32,077 bases of DNA from Psilocybe azurescens. Its lineage: Eukaryota; Basidiomycota; Agaricomycetes; Agaricales; Agrocybaceae. The stretch lies in contig JAJIRX010000606.1 in assembly GCA_023853785.1 (NCBI GenBank), forward strand, positions 1-32,077. The letters run 5' to 3'. How positions within the stretch are numbered: the first letter of the stretch is position 1; every line of letters begins with the position of its first letter. The notes under the pieces are model-generated. The model was not told where the DNA came from. It saw only the letters and a list, made by a program, of their open reading frames with translations, and ran no database searches. Positions 1 to 9,590 of the stretch are shown here, one piece after another. Made by a program: the position numbers and the translations under genes.

Positions 1-879
1 GGTGTCAGCGTTGGCTTTGAGTGTTTTGAACACTTCGTGTGCAGTGACAGACTCCGACTGGGGTCTCCAAGAGTCGTAATCTGTTGCGGTAGCGATAAGC
101 GCGTAGCTGAGCTCGGCTTCCTGGCTAATTTGGCTTCGGGCAGAACGCTCATGTTAATCAAATCCCCTCCCCACTGGCGGTACATCTTGCTCTCCGCCCT
201 GGTAGAGAACTGTGGGCCTTCCATGCACACGATGCACTTATCTGTAAACAGCTTCACACCTCCCTTCCGCCTCCAACGCCTTTCGTACACGCGATTCGAG
301 CCAGTTGACGAATTTGTTGCTGAACGGGTCACCGAACATGGCGTGAGCCACGATGCTTGTGTCCAGGAAGAAGGAGGCGGGGCGCACGCCCTTGGTGCGA
401 TCAATAATCTGCGTGGGGATCGCGAAGGACCCTGGAGAGATTTCTTCGCGTAGGGAACCCACGGCGGAGAATGCGAGAATAGCGCACCTGAGAGATTTGA
501 GAGCGGCAATATTCGCGCGTCCTGGAACGGCGGAGGGAGTGGCCTGAACCGTGGCGTGCCAGGAAGGCGACCTTTGTTCCAGAAGGTAGGCTGGCAATAG
601 TGATTGGGGAACTAGGGAGTCCCCATGGCTGCATGGACGTCAAACAACAGTTACTGGATCGTGCGTTTAGGACATGCTTACGGTCTCCGGATTTACGGAT
701 TTACTGAAGAATACATGAATCTTATGAGGAGGACCAGCAAAAATTGATTCTCACACAAATGTCAAGTTATCAAGGTGGTAAAGACCGCTCCCACCGATAA
801 CGCCAATGAGGACTAGAGCAGACTCAGAATTCCACGTTTGATGTAGATTGGTTTTGATATTACCTTTGTCTTCTGTCAT
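1..879 (-). pseudogene. MEU1: S-methyl-5'-thioadenosine phosphorylase (MTAP), frameshifted and 3'-truncated by window edge
   Basis: MTAP cleaves methylthioadenosine with phosphate in the methionine salvage pathway (cytosol/nucleus). Exons read on the minus strand: 879-864, 812-755, 703-682 and 628 to the window edge, with GT...AG introns of 51, 51 and 53 nt. The N-terminus shows IGVIGGSGLYHLDNLTFV, then [14 protein letters not shown] and ARHGSGH. Further on come [60 protein letters not shown] and [11 protein letters not shown], all family hallmarks. About 30 C-terminal residues lie beyond position 1. Three frame breaks occur, near 530-541, 257-266 and 120/121, yet residues either side remain conserved. 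The first intron's length is a multiple of 3 and could be read through, but splicing gives the expected MTEDKVLIGV start. MEU1 is the yeast name. Either a recent pseudogene or sequence errors. Confidence 0.95.
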
Positions 880-3268
880 TTCTTCGCGTTATGTCAGTGG
901 TTTATATCTATAAGGTCGATTGGGTAATTCACCTAAAAGATTGTTACAAGGTTACAATTAGGTTGCGGCCAGAAAAGTTCCAATATCGATGGTCTGGCAT
1001 TCCAAATGGGAAAGAAAATCTAACCGATCGGGATAACACTATGCCGCCGGACATTTCAAAGACAAGTCTGGGCGCTGACTGCAGTTGGACTGGAGAAAAG
1101 ATATTTAGTGGGTTTTCAGTAACCGTCGAAGTACTCGAAAGAGCGAAGTCCGCTATTACCAGCCGAAGGGATTGTTCTACGCCATGATATTTAGTATTTA
1201 TTACAAATTGCCAACAGGAGTCCTGAAAATTTTTATCTATATATATGGTATACTAGATTGCAACCAACGAATTTCATACATAAAATACCCTGCCTTCGGC
1301 AGGTAATTTCGAAGGGATATTTGAAGTGTTTCTGCTATTAGAAAGTACATTCAACATCAGATGCAGCGAATAAGTTATGGACAAACATCACATTCGTATG
1401 TTTTCAAACCCCAGATCCTAAATCTTAAAGCTAGAGCCGCATTTGCAAATTAAATATATCCTGCAAGCTCCGCACAGATTAAGAGATGTTATAACTAACT
1501 TCACGCGGCTGTGTACAGGAAGCCTACGACACGATTGCCAGTCATTCCATATAGCGCATTTTAATAATGGCCATCCTGCTTAGTCACTGTTATACATGTC
1601 ATTATACGAGAAGATGCTTATAGCAAGCGTTTTTCAGATAATCTGAATATTAATGAATTTAGCAGATACATATACGAGTGTACTTTATCTCTTCTCATAC
1701 ATACTCTTGCCAAGAGCAGGCCGACCTAGTGCCACCCGGCGTGAGGTTTACAAAAATGTATCCGAGACATACGATGCTCATAGAAAGTTTTAGCTTCAAA
1801 CCAACACGCAATTTTCAAAAGCTTGCCAGAGATCCTAGTAATTAATAGGACTCTAAGTGACTCATTGGAAATGAATTTATTTTGGTACTTCTGATGACCA
1901 TCATCGAAAAACATGACTTGTTATTATCATAATCACCCAATGAATTTCCAAAATCCATTGATCATAACGAAGTGAATGACCTCCATTTTTATTGAACAGT
2001 ATTCGAGGCGACTGCAAGCTTTAGTCGGTCTCGAGTAATTTATTCGATTTCCCAATTATAGTAAGCGTGGTACGCCACCTTCCTCCAATCTGGTATCGAA
2101 CTGGTCCATAATTGGACTAGTTGGCCATTCGGCACGTTGCAGGGTCCGTTTCTGAACTACCGTAAGCTAATAAGCGTTCTGCGAAAACACCTTCAAGTGT
2201 TCAGTCTCTTGGGGTTCATTTGGTATCTCCGGAAAAAGTGTGTGGATGAGAGATGGACATGATGGAGTATCTTGGAGTCCCCAAGTGGCATCCATGGGCA
2301 TAATTCACGTCTTCTTCGGAGAATATTAGCACCCTAAGATGAGGATTTCGGGTAGAAGAAAACGGTGATCCCCGTAAATGGTGACATTACATCTCGAACT
2401 ACAACACAAGAATGGAATTTTACTGATGCCGATTGTGGGGAAATCATAAATATGAAGCTTTCTCGGGGACCCAAAACTTTGGACTTGGCCTCATGTTATA
2501 CAACTATACAACTATAACGTAAATTGTTGGCAAGTGATTCTAGAAATGTCTGCCTTAAACGAACAAAGCCTGTACCGTTGCATTGCCTCTAAGTATACGT
2601 TGCGCGCTTTACAGCGCTAGTATCTAGAGAATAGGATAATCCTATTAGATCTATTAATCCACCATCTGAACATATACATAAATCGCTGACAAGGTCTCCG
2701 AGGGTTAATCACAGATGTGTATCAGACTCGAAAATCCTCTGAAGTTTCGAACTCGGTGTTCGACTTAGCTAGATAAGAATAGATCTCAAACGTCGCTCTG
2801 TACGATATACAGGGACAGATGACGAAGTGAAAATCTCATGCGGTGTCGAGCGAACGGCGGAGGCATGGAAACTCGGACTTCCAAAGTCATGTGCAGTGTA
2901 TGCCGAGAGCTCGAGTTACCATTTCACCTGACTCCGAGTCCTCACTTTTTCTCAGAAGCGTGTGTTTGGGGAACCTTATAAGCGAGATGGTTTCCGCCGG
3001 GAGTCGGGACTGAGGTTACAGAAATGCGGGGTCGAAATCGAGGACGGTAATAGACCCTTCTAAATTAGCCGCACGGCAGCCGCTACCAACATCCAGTTGT
3101 GCATATAACGCGCCGCTTCTCCAAGTTAGGGTCTCCATGTATCAAGACCCCTTTGAGAGAGAAGGAGAGAAGCGCCTCTTTGTGTTGTTCGAGAACCAGA
3201 TAAGGGTGGGGCTGGTATAGAAAGCCAGAGAAAACCTTGTACGCAGACCTTTGTAAAATGCATCAAAT
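880..3268. other. Intergenic, no supportable gene
   Basis: Roughly 2.4 kb, AT-rich between about 1200 and 2700. The open reading frames here are short, without introns that join them and without recognisable motifs. The part from about 2800 to 3200 is more GC-rich, with a possible TATA-like CTTATAAG near 2975 and purine-rich GAGAGAGAAGGAGAG near 3155, which recalls a solitary LTR. I could not find paired TG...CA ends or a target duplication, so it is left unassigned. Confidence 0.6.
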
Positions 3269-3589
3269 TTGAGCCCAGGACCGTCATCAAGTTTTTACTG
3301 GAATAATCTCAATAAAAAACTGTCGTGTGATTTAATATGTCGAATAGTCGAGAAGGGCAATCTGCGAAGCAAGTGTTGTGATTATTTTGCTATCGCGCCT
3401 CGCGAATATCTCCCTTCACTAGGTCCACCGAACACGGTATCCGAGAAGCTCCCGCACAAGTATGACATAGAAGCAATGCGTGGTATGCTATCTGATAGAA
3501 TGAGAATGCCACTCGACGGCCTCTCACAGATTATACCAAGAATCGAAAGTATCAGCACTACTGACGGTAAATCAAGCAACGTTCGATAA
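3269..3589 (+). other. Unrecognised 106-codon open reading frame
   Basis: An uninterrupted reading frame of 106 codons with a fairly mixed composition. No motif, signal peptide or membrane segment is recognised, and an overlapping frame is also open on the other strand for 71 codons. It has no visible partner exons. It may be chance, or a remnant of an older gene. Nothing else is seen from 3600 to the end of the DUF6593 gene at 4070. Confidence 0.15.
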
Positions 3590-4069
3590 CTCATCATCGA
3601 ATCAAGGGAGTTCCTATTTTAAATCCTCCACGAGGAGGGTGGAGAGACATGCAAAAGGCTTCGAGAGTTTAGTTCAGCTAAGAAGTCACTCGTTGCCGTT
3701 CTAGTATGTGGATTCAGAAGGATACCGTACTATTTTCGTAGTATCTTTCTTCTCGAGGATTATATACCAATTCAACCACAACTCGAACGATTTTTCGGAA
3801 AGCGACGGAAGCCATCACACTGGTCTCATAAGAGGAAACAATAAATTTAGTACAAATTCTAATACATGGATGTGAAAGCGATGATAACAGCATGAGGACA
3901 TATGATGGCGTGGGGATATATATGCAAAAACAAGGAACAAGAATGTGAGAGGGCTTATGGCACAAGATTAAGTTGGATTACTCTAAAAGATTATTCTGAT
4001 CGGGTTCTCCGCGAGGCGTGCTACATCATTGCGTGAGAGTCGAGGTATGTTGGACCTAACCATAAATTA

Positions 4070-4748
4070 TCACAGGTTGAATTGTTTGATGTGTCGCATT
4101 ATCAAGAAGGATGCGAGAATTTCTTAGCAGACGCATCAGAACAGTACAAAGGAGCATAATCGAATGAAGACACACCTGGAATAATGTGAGCAAATGGCTC
4201 ATATATAATAAGGTTGTTTCCTGATACGTCGTAGGCTCTAACGTTTGCAGGCTTTAGATCGTAGTGAGCGACTAGTCCATTGTCCATAGTTGTACACTAA
4301 AATCCATTAAAATATGTAAAAAAGTATGTCAACGTTTCGTTGATTATGGCAAAGAACGTAAGGAGTACGAACCGTCCATTCCTGTCCAGCATACAGATTG
4401 AACCCCCATTTGTAATCCCTTCCATCAGATGCCGTGAACTTTCTAGTCGTTGATCTGAGTAATGAATGAGAGTCAGTATGGAGACTAGAGCTGTGCAGAG
4501 CCGACTTACGCTCCGAAGAAAGCGGTTTTCTTCAAATAGCGTGACATTGGGATACTGAACTGCAGTGGCGCCTTTGCGAAGGATACTGTGCCCAGCGACT
4601 CGTCTGCCTGGAAATCAAGGTGGACGATAGGGTCTCGGGTGAGAGGTAGTGTACTCCGGAATCGCGACGCCCGATTGTTCATTTCGTAGATCTTGGTACT
4701 TGTGTGACCAGGCTGCCGAGCCACATGAAAGAAGAGTCGGTCATACAT
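4070..4748 (-). CDS. DUF6593-domain protein
   Basis: A small protein of the DUF6593 type, common in many copies in Agaricomycetes, function unknown. Four exons join cleanly: 4748-4510, 4454-4373, 4296-4176 and 4122-4070, total 495 nt, all introns GT...AG. Typical features are a beta-strand-rich N-terminus, FFGASTTRKFTASDGRDYKW in the middle, then VAHYDLKPANVRAY, SGNNLIIYEPFAHI and the C-terminal EILASFLIMRHI, a signature ending for this family as I remember it. The start is uncertain. The strand TLPFTFEDRTG, normally part of the domain, lies upstream of the ATG at 4748 but has no in-frame ATG. An ATG at 4824 would supply it if one base were missing just after it. Otherwise this is the only recognisable host gene here without a broken frame. 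Confidence 0.85.
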
Positions 4749-4918
4749 CTCGTCAAAATCGGAGTTGGATAGCTGACCAGTGCGATCCTCGAATGTGAAA
4801 GGGAGGGTCGGTGCAGACGAGTCATTTGAGATGCCTTTGTGCGTAGTAGACTCAAGGTCAAGACCGCGTTGGAGAAGATTAAAAGGAGGGGTTGATCAAG
4901 GAAGCCGAGTTGCAATGC

Positions 4919-4927
4919 GCTATATAA
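4919..4927 (-). promoter_or_regulatory. Probable TATA box of the DUF6593 gene
   Basis: Reading the minus strand, TATATA lies about 100 nt upstream of the ATG at 4824 and about 175 nt upstream of the ATG at 4748. The spacing fits the upstream start better. The left end of the transposon at 5337 is about 410 bp further upstream, so the insertion may have displaced distal promoter sequence. Confidence 0.45.
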
Positions 4928-5333
4928 GAGAAACTGTTCGGGCCCAGAGCGGGTGCACCACGCTTCAGATGTTCCAAAGCGGTCTTCGTGGTGCGGAAAA
5001 GAAGACCGTTTCTGTCAAAGCTCGAGTGAAGAAAAGTGGGGAAATCCCACAATGTGGAACGAGGTCAATATAAGGCGAACATAGAGTTATGGCATCTATC
5101 TTTGGATCCTAGATCGAATCTGATGTTCTGGTACCCGAATAAAAGAGAGTCCAGGGCGGTTAGCCGTAAAGTAGCATGTCGGGACATCTAGGTGACGCAA
5201 TCAATTCGAAGAAAGGAAGGAGTTAAGCAGACATAGAGGAGCTACCATATACTTAAGATAAGCCTCTTTGGTCAGCACCTCCGACCGTACAAAAGGGGTA
5301 GGATGTCTATTTAGTGGGTTGAGCAAGGGAAAA

Positions 5334-5336
5334 TCA
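5334..5336. repeat. Target-site duplication TCA, left copy
   Basis: TCA directly precedes the left terminus CACTG; the same three bases directly follow the right terminus at 22358-22360. A 3-bp duplication is the size expected for CACTA/CMC elements. Confidence 0.8.
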
Positions 5337-5374
5337 CACTGCTGGCAGGGGCCGTTTTAGATAGGGCAAAATCT
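5337..5374 (+). repeat. Left terminal inverted repeat
   Basis: The first 15 bases, CACTGCTGGCAGGGG, match the right end (read on the minus strand) exactly. After a variable G/C run of 7-8 bases, both ends continue TTTTAG, then AGGG, then AAAATC, with about two mismatches outside the G-run. The terminal CACTG resembles the CACTA/CACTG ends of CMC-superfamily transposons. Confidence 0.88.
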
Positions 5375-5862
5375 TCGTAAAAGATCAGTTTGCTTGTTTT
5401 AGTTTTAGTCAGATAATAACACAGGTAAAATGTCACTAAAGGTCTCCTTTTAGTAACAATTGCAGACCGATAAAATGTTGCGTATTTAGTTTATTGTAGT
5501 CTCAATAAAATATTGCTTCAATTGTAACTTTATCGGGAGGGCAAATCGGGCATACACGACACATTTTGCCCAAATATTATGGACAACAATAGATCAAATT
5601 TGTATAAGGAGAAAAAAAGGAACAAAAAGAAATGCATACCAATTCTTTTCTTGACACTCAAACTTAAACTTTCTCAATTGTTTTCGCCGTCGGTAAAATT
5701 TTTGCAAAAATGACATATTTAACAAGTAGTAATAATTATCGCCCCTCCATGCGACTCGCCAATCGGGGGTTACGACGGAGGTCACAGACTCACAGTGACC
5801 TGATGCGGAAAGCCAAGGCTGAGCTATGGTACGGAATCAAAGTGGATAATAAAATTGAAGGT
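5375..5862. other. Left subterminal AT-rich zone of the transposon
   Basis: No gene is seen. Several TAAAAT-type motifs occur: GGTAAAATGTCAC at 5424, GATAAAATGTTGC about 40 nt further on, and AATAAAATATTGC near 5505. They look like degenerate subterminal repeats. Short open frames here are AT-rich and unsupported. Confidence 0.5.
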
Positions 5863-8328
5863 CTAGGCAATGGGAAGGGATGCACATATTTTGTTCGATT
5901 GTTCAAGATTTATCATCGTGACCTTTCTCCAAGAAGGCACCGACTTCAATTTACGCCGCCATCCCGTATGGCTAAGAGGCAGGACTTTCCCATCTTGGAT
6001 CTTCAGCAAATGCTCTTGATACCAGTGTTCGTCCCATTCCGTCCAATGTCCCCAGTTGAACGAGTTACTCGCTTGGTCCCAATATTCAGGCAGCGGCCAC
6101 CATGAGAGTTTTGCGATTTGGTCTCGATTTCCTAAAATATGGTTAGATACCAATAGACTTAATGAACATGTAACATACCAGTATGGCAGTAAAACATCCC
6201 ACAGATTATGGCAAGTTCGTCGTCGGTGAGATTGTCATCCCAAAAGTCCCTTGGGAGTGGTCAACGGAACAACCAAGACGATAGGTAGTTACTACTGAAG
6301 AAGGGCCAGAAAGGACCGCGTCGACTCCAAGACACTCTTTGGCGAGGCGGCCTACAATTCCCCCTCGAAGAATAGCTGCTCGGCCACGAGGGGTGGACAG
6401 GAGTCGATTGCGGTCTGAAAGATATGTCTGGTAATCGTTGACGGTAAATGTGTAGTTGGCACTACGGCGAGGGAATTGCTGCTTGATCCCAGACAAAGAA
6501 ATCGTTGATGGGAGTGGGTCTAGGGTGAGATATGTGCGAAAAGACATGCCTTCTTCGGCAAGATGTTGGGCCACATCTTCAATCGGGACGCTCGGTTTTG
6601 ATATCGACCAGCCATCTGGTTACATAGAGTGCATTGGCAGATGTTGTTAATGCGATATGCCAATCACGCGGCCTATCATTGCACAGAGAGGATTTCAGAA
6701 GGAGATATTCGCCGTTTGGAAGTCGACGAAGGTGACGGGAGATGAGGTCCTTGGTTAGAGGATTGTAATTATCCGCCAGAAGGTCCCATTCGAAGGCCTG
6801 TGGTCCAGCTGCTTGTTGCATCCCTTTGATGAAATTGACGATAGGGCCAGTGAGTCCCGGAAGAGGTTCATTGACTTTGGCATCGAGGCCGACAGATTTC
6901 AGACATTCACCCCAGTCATTGTTAGAATTTACAGGGTGGCATCAGAAATAGGTATAGGGGCCAGAAACCCGTAGTAGCGGTATAGGTACTGATGAATATT
7001 GACCTGACCAGCACTATGCTCCAGATTGGTCTCTGGACCGCGCTCGGAATACCTTCTCAGGTCGATGGAATAAGCATTCGGATTTCTTTGAACCTCCTCA
7101 ACCCGCTCGTTGAGGATGGCTTCATAGTCCTGAGCTTCTGTGCCAAGTTCTGGGGCAGAGGACTCTGGGTGCATATCCCGTAATCGTCGTCGTCGTAGTC
7201 GTAGTCGTCGTCGTAGTCAGGTTCTCCAAAGTACTCGCAGCAATCCCAGACATTCAAACGGCTTATATTTTTTTGGGAAACTGAGTGCTCTCCAAGGGTG
7301 TCTTCACGTAACCGGTTGGGAACGCGTGTACGGACGAGCTCGATTCCATCGTCTCACTCCAATCCCACAGATATACTTCGGCAGAGACCGTGGGTGGCTT
7401 TCGCTCCCGGTTCAGACGTGTCATGCGATCTCGGTCATTTTCCTTGGCGATGACTCTCTTATTTCTCTCCGCGCGATCAGCGAAAAATTTCCCAAGGCTT
7501 CGTAGCAAGGTAAGCCTTCTTGGCTTTCTGGTACTCATCGAGCGAGAGCTCCGTAGGTCGGCGAAGGGGAGATAAAGGACGAGGTGATGGTGCCGAAGAA
7601 GGAACGATCGGAACCATTCGAGATGGTGACTTGGGGATAAAAGTTGTCGCATCTTGTAAGAAGTGCGCTGGGGGGCCGCGAATTGGTCAGGGACCGCCTG
7701 GGTGCCAGCAATACCAAACAGGTATATGAAAGGCAAGGAACCATTGGACGCTTGGTTGGTGTGGCTGTGGATTGTGAATGTTGAGGAAGGTCCCGACACG
7801 TGGACACTGCTGAGAAAAGCTGCATATCCTGGAGGCTATCATGGAATTCAACCAAGCTTCTGGAATATGGTCGTCGCTGAGCAGAGAGAACCAGTCTTTT
7901 GCTTCCTCGGGTTCGTTTAAGCTCAAAATATCGGCCATCTTGCCGGAGATTAATGCCATCCACATGAGGAACCAATCGCGTGAGGCAGCGATAGAAAGAC
8001 GAGCAGAGCGGTGTTCCCGATAGGCTTTGCCAAACCCGAGAAAAGATGGAAGAGGTGGCTTCAGGGCCGCACGAATTTGCGTTCGGTGATGTTTATTGAG
8101 GAGGAAAGCGATCATGAGGAGGCCATCCTCCAAATCCTTCCACTGAGAAACCTTCTCTGATGCCAACCCGTACTTATCTCCATCTCCATATGATATGATG
8201 TGGGGGACAAATTCACGGAGGCAACCAAACACGAGTCCATCGAATGAGGGTCGTAGGGGAACAAACGCGAGATAGTGATATGGTCGCGTCCACCATGTGG
8301 GCGATAGGAACCTTTCATATCGCTGCAT
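5863..8328 (-). pseudogene. Large Agaricomycete-specific protein of unknown function, disrupted
   Basis: Read from 8328 down, with one intron at 6178-6132 (47 nt). I recognise a family found in mushroom genomes with no named domain. It starts RYERFLSPTWWTRPYHYLAF and FVPLRPSFDGLVFGCLREF, and later has SVQWFLAFHIPVWY and PPAHFLQDATTF. After a Lys/Arg-rich stretch come LNRERKPPTVSAEVYLWDW, NVWDCCEYF, an Asp/Tyr tract (GAC/TAC repeat, 7186-7222), WDLLADNYNPL, LRGGIVGRLA and a Trp-rich C-terminus WWPLPEYW, NWGHWTEWDEHWY. An in-frame TGA lies at 7687-7689. Frame breaks occur near 7483 (A5 on the plus strand), 7345, 7180, 6933, 6598 and 6228. About 800 residues if unbroken. It is a passenger of the transposon; no enzyme motif is seen. 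Confidence 0.75.
7186..7222. repeat. GTC/GAC-rich trinucleotide tract
   Basis: Imperfect (GTC)n/(GTA)n repeat that encodes an Asp/Tyr tract in the minus-strand gene 5863-8328. A frame break lies at its edge (about 7180), so slippage may be the cause. Confidence 0.7.
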
Positions 8329-8596
8329 CCTGGCGATGAAAAGGGTAGGGATTGTTTTCGTGGTATTCCGGTACGGCTACTCGACGCGAGCAGTTGGGGG
8401 AATAGTAGATCTCCCCATTCCTAAGGAAAGCATGCCCGAAAGAATGGTCAATTTCGCTGGAACTGAGGCCGGGTTTCATTCTAGCAGGAGTTTAGTAATG
8501 AGAGCCTATCAAACATACTGAATACATACATTGAATAGAAGTTGTTTGAACGATAAAATTGCATCGAGTGTGTTGGACAAGAGCGAAGCGACTGAG

Positions 8597-9525
8597 GGCT
8601 CTAGGCACCCAGAACACGGTGTCAAAGCGCCAAAAGGAGATATAGCGGTAGGATTTGAGGTATTGGAGGTTGGGATGGAGGACTCTGGGCTCTGGACACC
8701 CAGAACACAGCGTCAACACGTCGAAGAGGAGAGGTTGGGTGGAGGACTCTGGGCTCTAGACACCCAGAACACAGCATCAACACGTCGAAGAGGGAGAGGT
8801 TGGGTGGAGGACTCTGGGCTCTAGACACCCAGAATACAGCGTCAACACGTCGTAATGAGAGAAGGTAGAGGTTGGGTAGAGGTATAAGTGGAAGTGGTCA
8901 AAATGAAGAGAGACGAAGTTATGTGAGTGAATTAGTGTGTATTAAAGAGAGAGATAAGTAGGAGTAGACAGACGGCCTGTAGAAGCACTCTAGACACCCA
9001 GAGTGCGTTGGTCGTCGTCAAAGAGGTTGAGAAACGACTTAGGACAACAACTGGCACTAGTGTTTGTCAGCGTCTTTGCGTACAAACATCACGTGTGCAC
9101 TTCGTCCGCGCCTCACTTCGACTGTTGGCACTTGTGACATTGTCACTTGTGCCTTCCCGTCCACTACTCTGGGTGTCTAGAGTCGTGGCTAGGGTAGCGC
9201 AACATCGCCTCGGCTCTGGGTGTCTAGAGTCATGGCTGAGGGATGTTACTCTGGGTGTCTAGAGGAACAGCGACTCGCCCCGCGGTTGGTTCACGGTTCT
9301 CTTCTCGCTCTGGGTGTCTAGAGTGAGGACTGATACTGTGTCCGGGGCAATGGCGATATATGTGCGATGTTTCGACCGATGCCTCCTGGTGCACCACTTC
9401 CCTTCGACTCGTCGGTTGACTGACGGCGCTCTTCTCGGCTCTTACTCTGGGTGTCTGGAGTGGTGCCTGATATATCTTGAGGCTACTCTGAAGTCTTGTT
9501 CTGGGTGTCCAGAATGTTTGACTTC
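8597..9525. repeat. Hairpin cluster I (loop GGGTGTCT/C), 11 copies
   Basis: Eleven copies of an 8-nt core, read as GGGTGTCT/C on one strand or AGACACCC/GGACACCC on the other, each flanked by inverted arms. Clear hairpins: 8985-9006 (perfect 7-bp arms), 9161-9188 (10 bp, one mismatch), 9214-9229, 9244-9269 (9 bp, one mismatch), 9304-9327 (8 bp, one G-T), 9444-9461, and 9490-9525 (inner TTCT/AGAA plus outer GAAGTC/GACTTC). Cores at 8694, 8758 and 8823 lie in a tandem repeat, and 8601-8611 is degenerate (AGGCACCC). The cluster begins 66 bp past the likely stop of the minus-strand gene 9591-12276 and ends about 270 bp before the start of 5863-8328. Confidence 0.85.
8681..8852. repeat. 64-65-bp minisatellite, three units
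   Basis: Units begin GACTCTGGGCTCT followed by a core (AGACACCC or GGACACCC), then CAGAAYACAGCRTCAACACG. Cores at 8694, 8758 and 8823 give periods of 64 and 65 bp. Each unit also holds the longer palindrome TCTGGG...CCCAGA around the core. Confidence 0.85.
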
Positions 9526-9590
9526 GCTATTGACATGGCATAACTGGGTATCGATTGTAAGTACGTATTGGAATCAAACTAATTGGTATA

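Noticed and set aside
891..1187. 98-codon plus-strand frame just upstream of MTAP
   Set aside because: It begins next to the MTAP start in divergent orientation but has no recognisable motif, no introns and an AT-rich random-like composition.
2086..2110. tRNA T-arm-like GTTCGATACC on the minus strand
   Set aside because: The stem does not pair and no acceptor or anticodon arm could be drawn around it.
2700..3250. Solitary LTR
   Set aside because: A TATA-like box and purine-rich stretch are present, but no TG...CA ends or flanking duplication could be found.
8597..9525. CRISPR array
   Set aside because: Eukaryotic context, the conserved part is an 8-nt loop with changing arms, and spacing is irregular.
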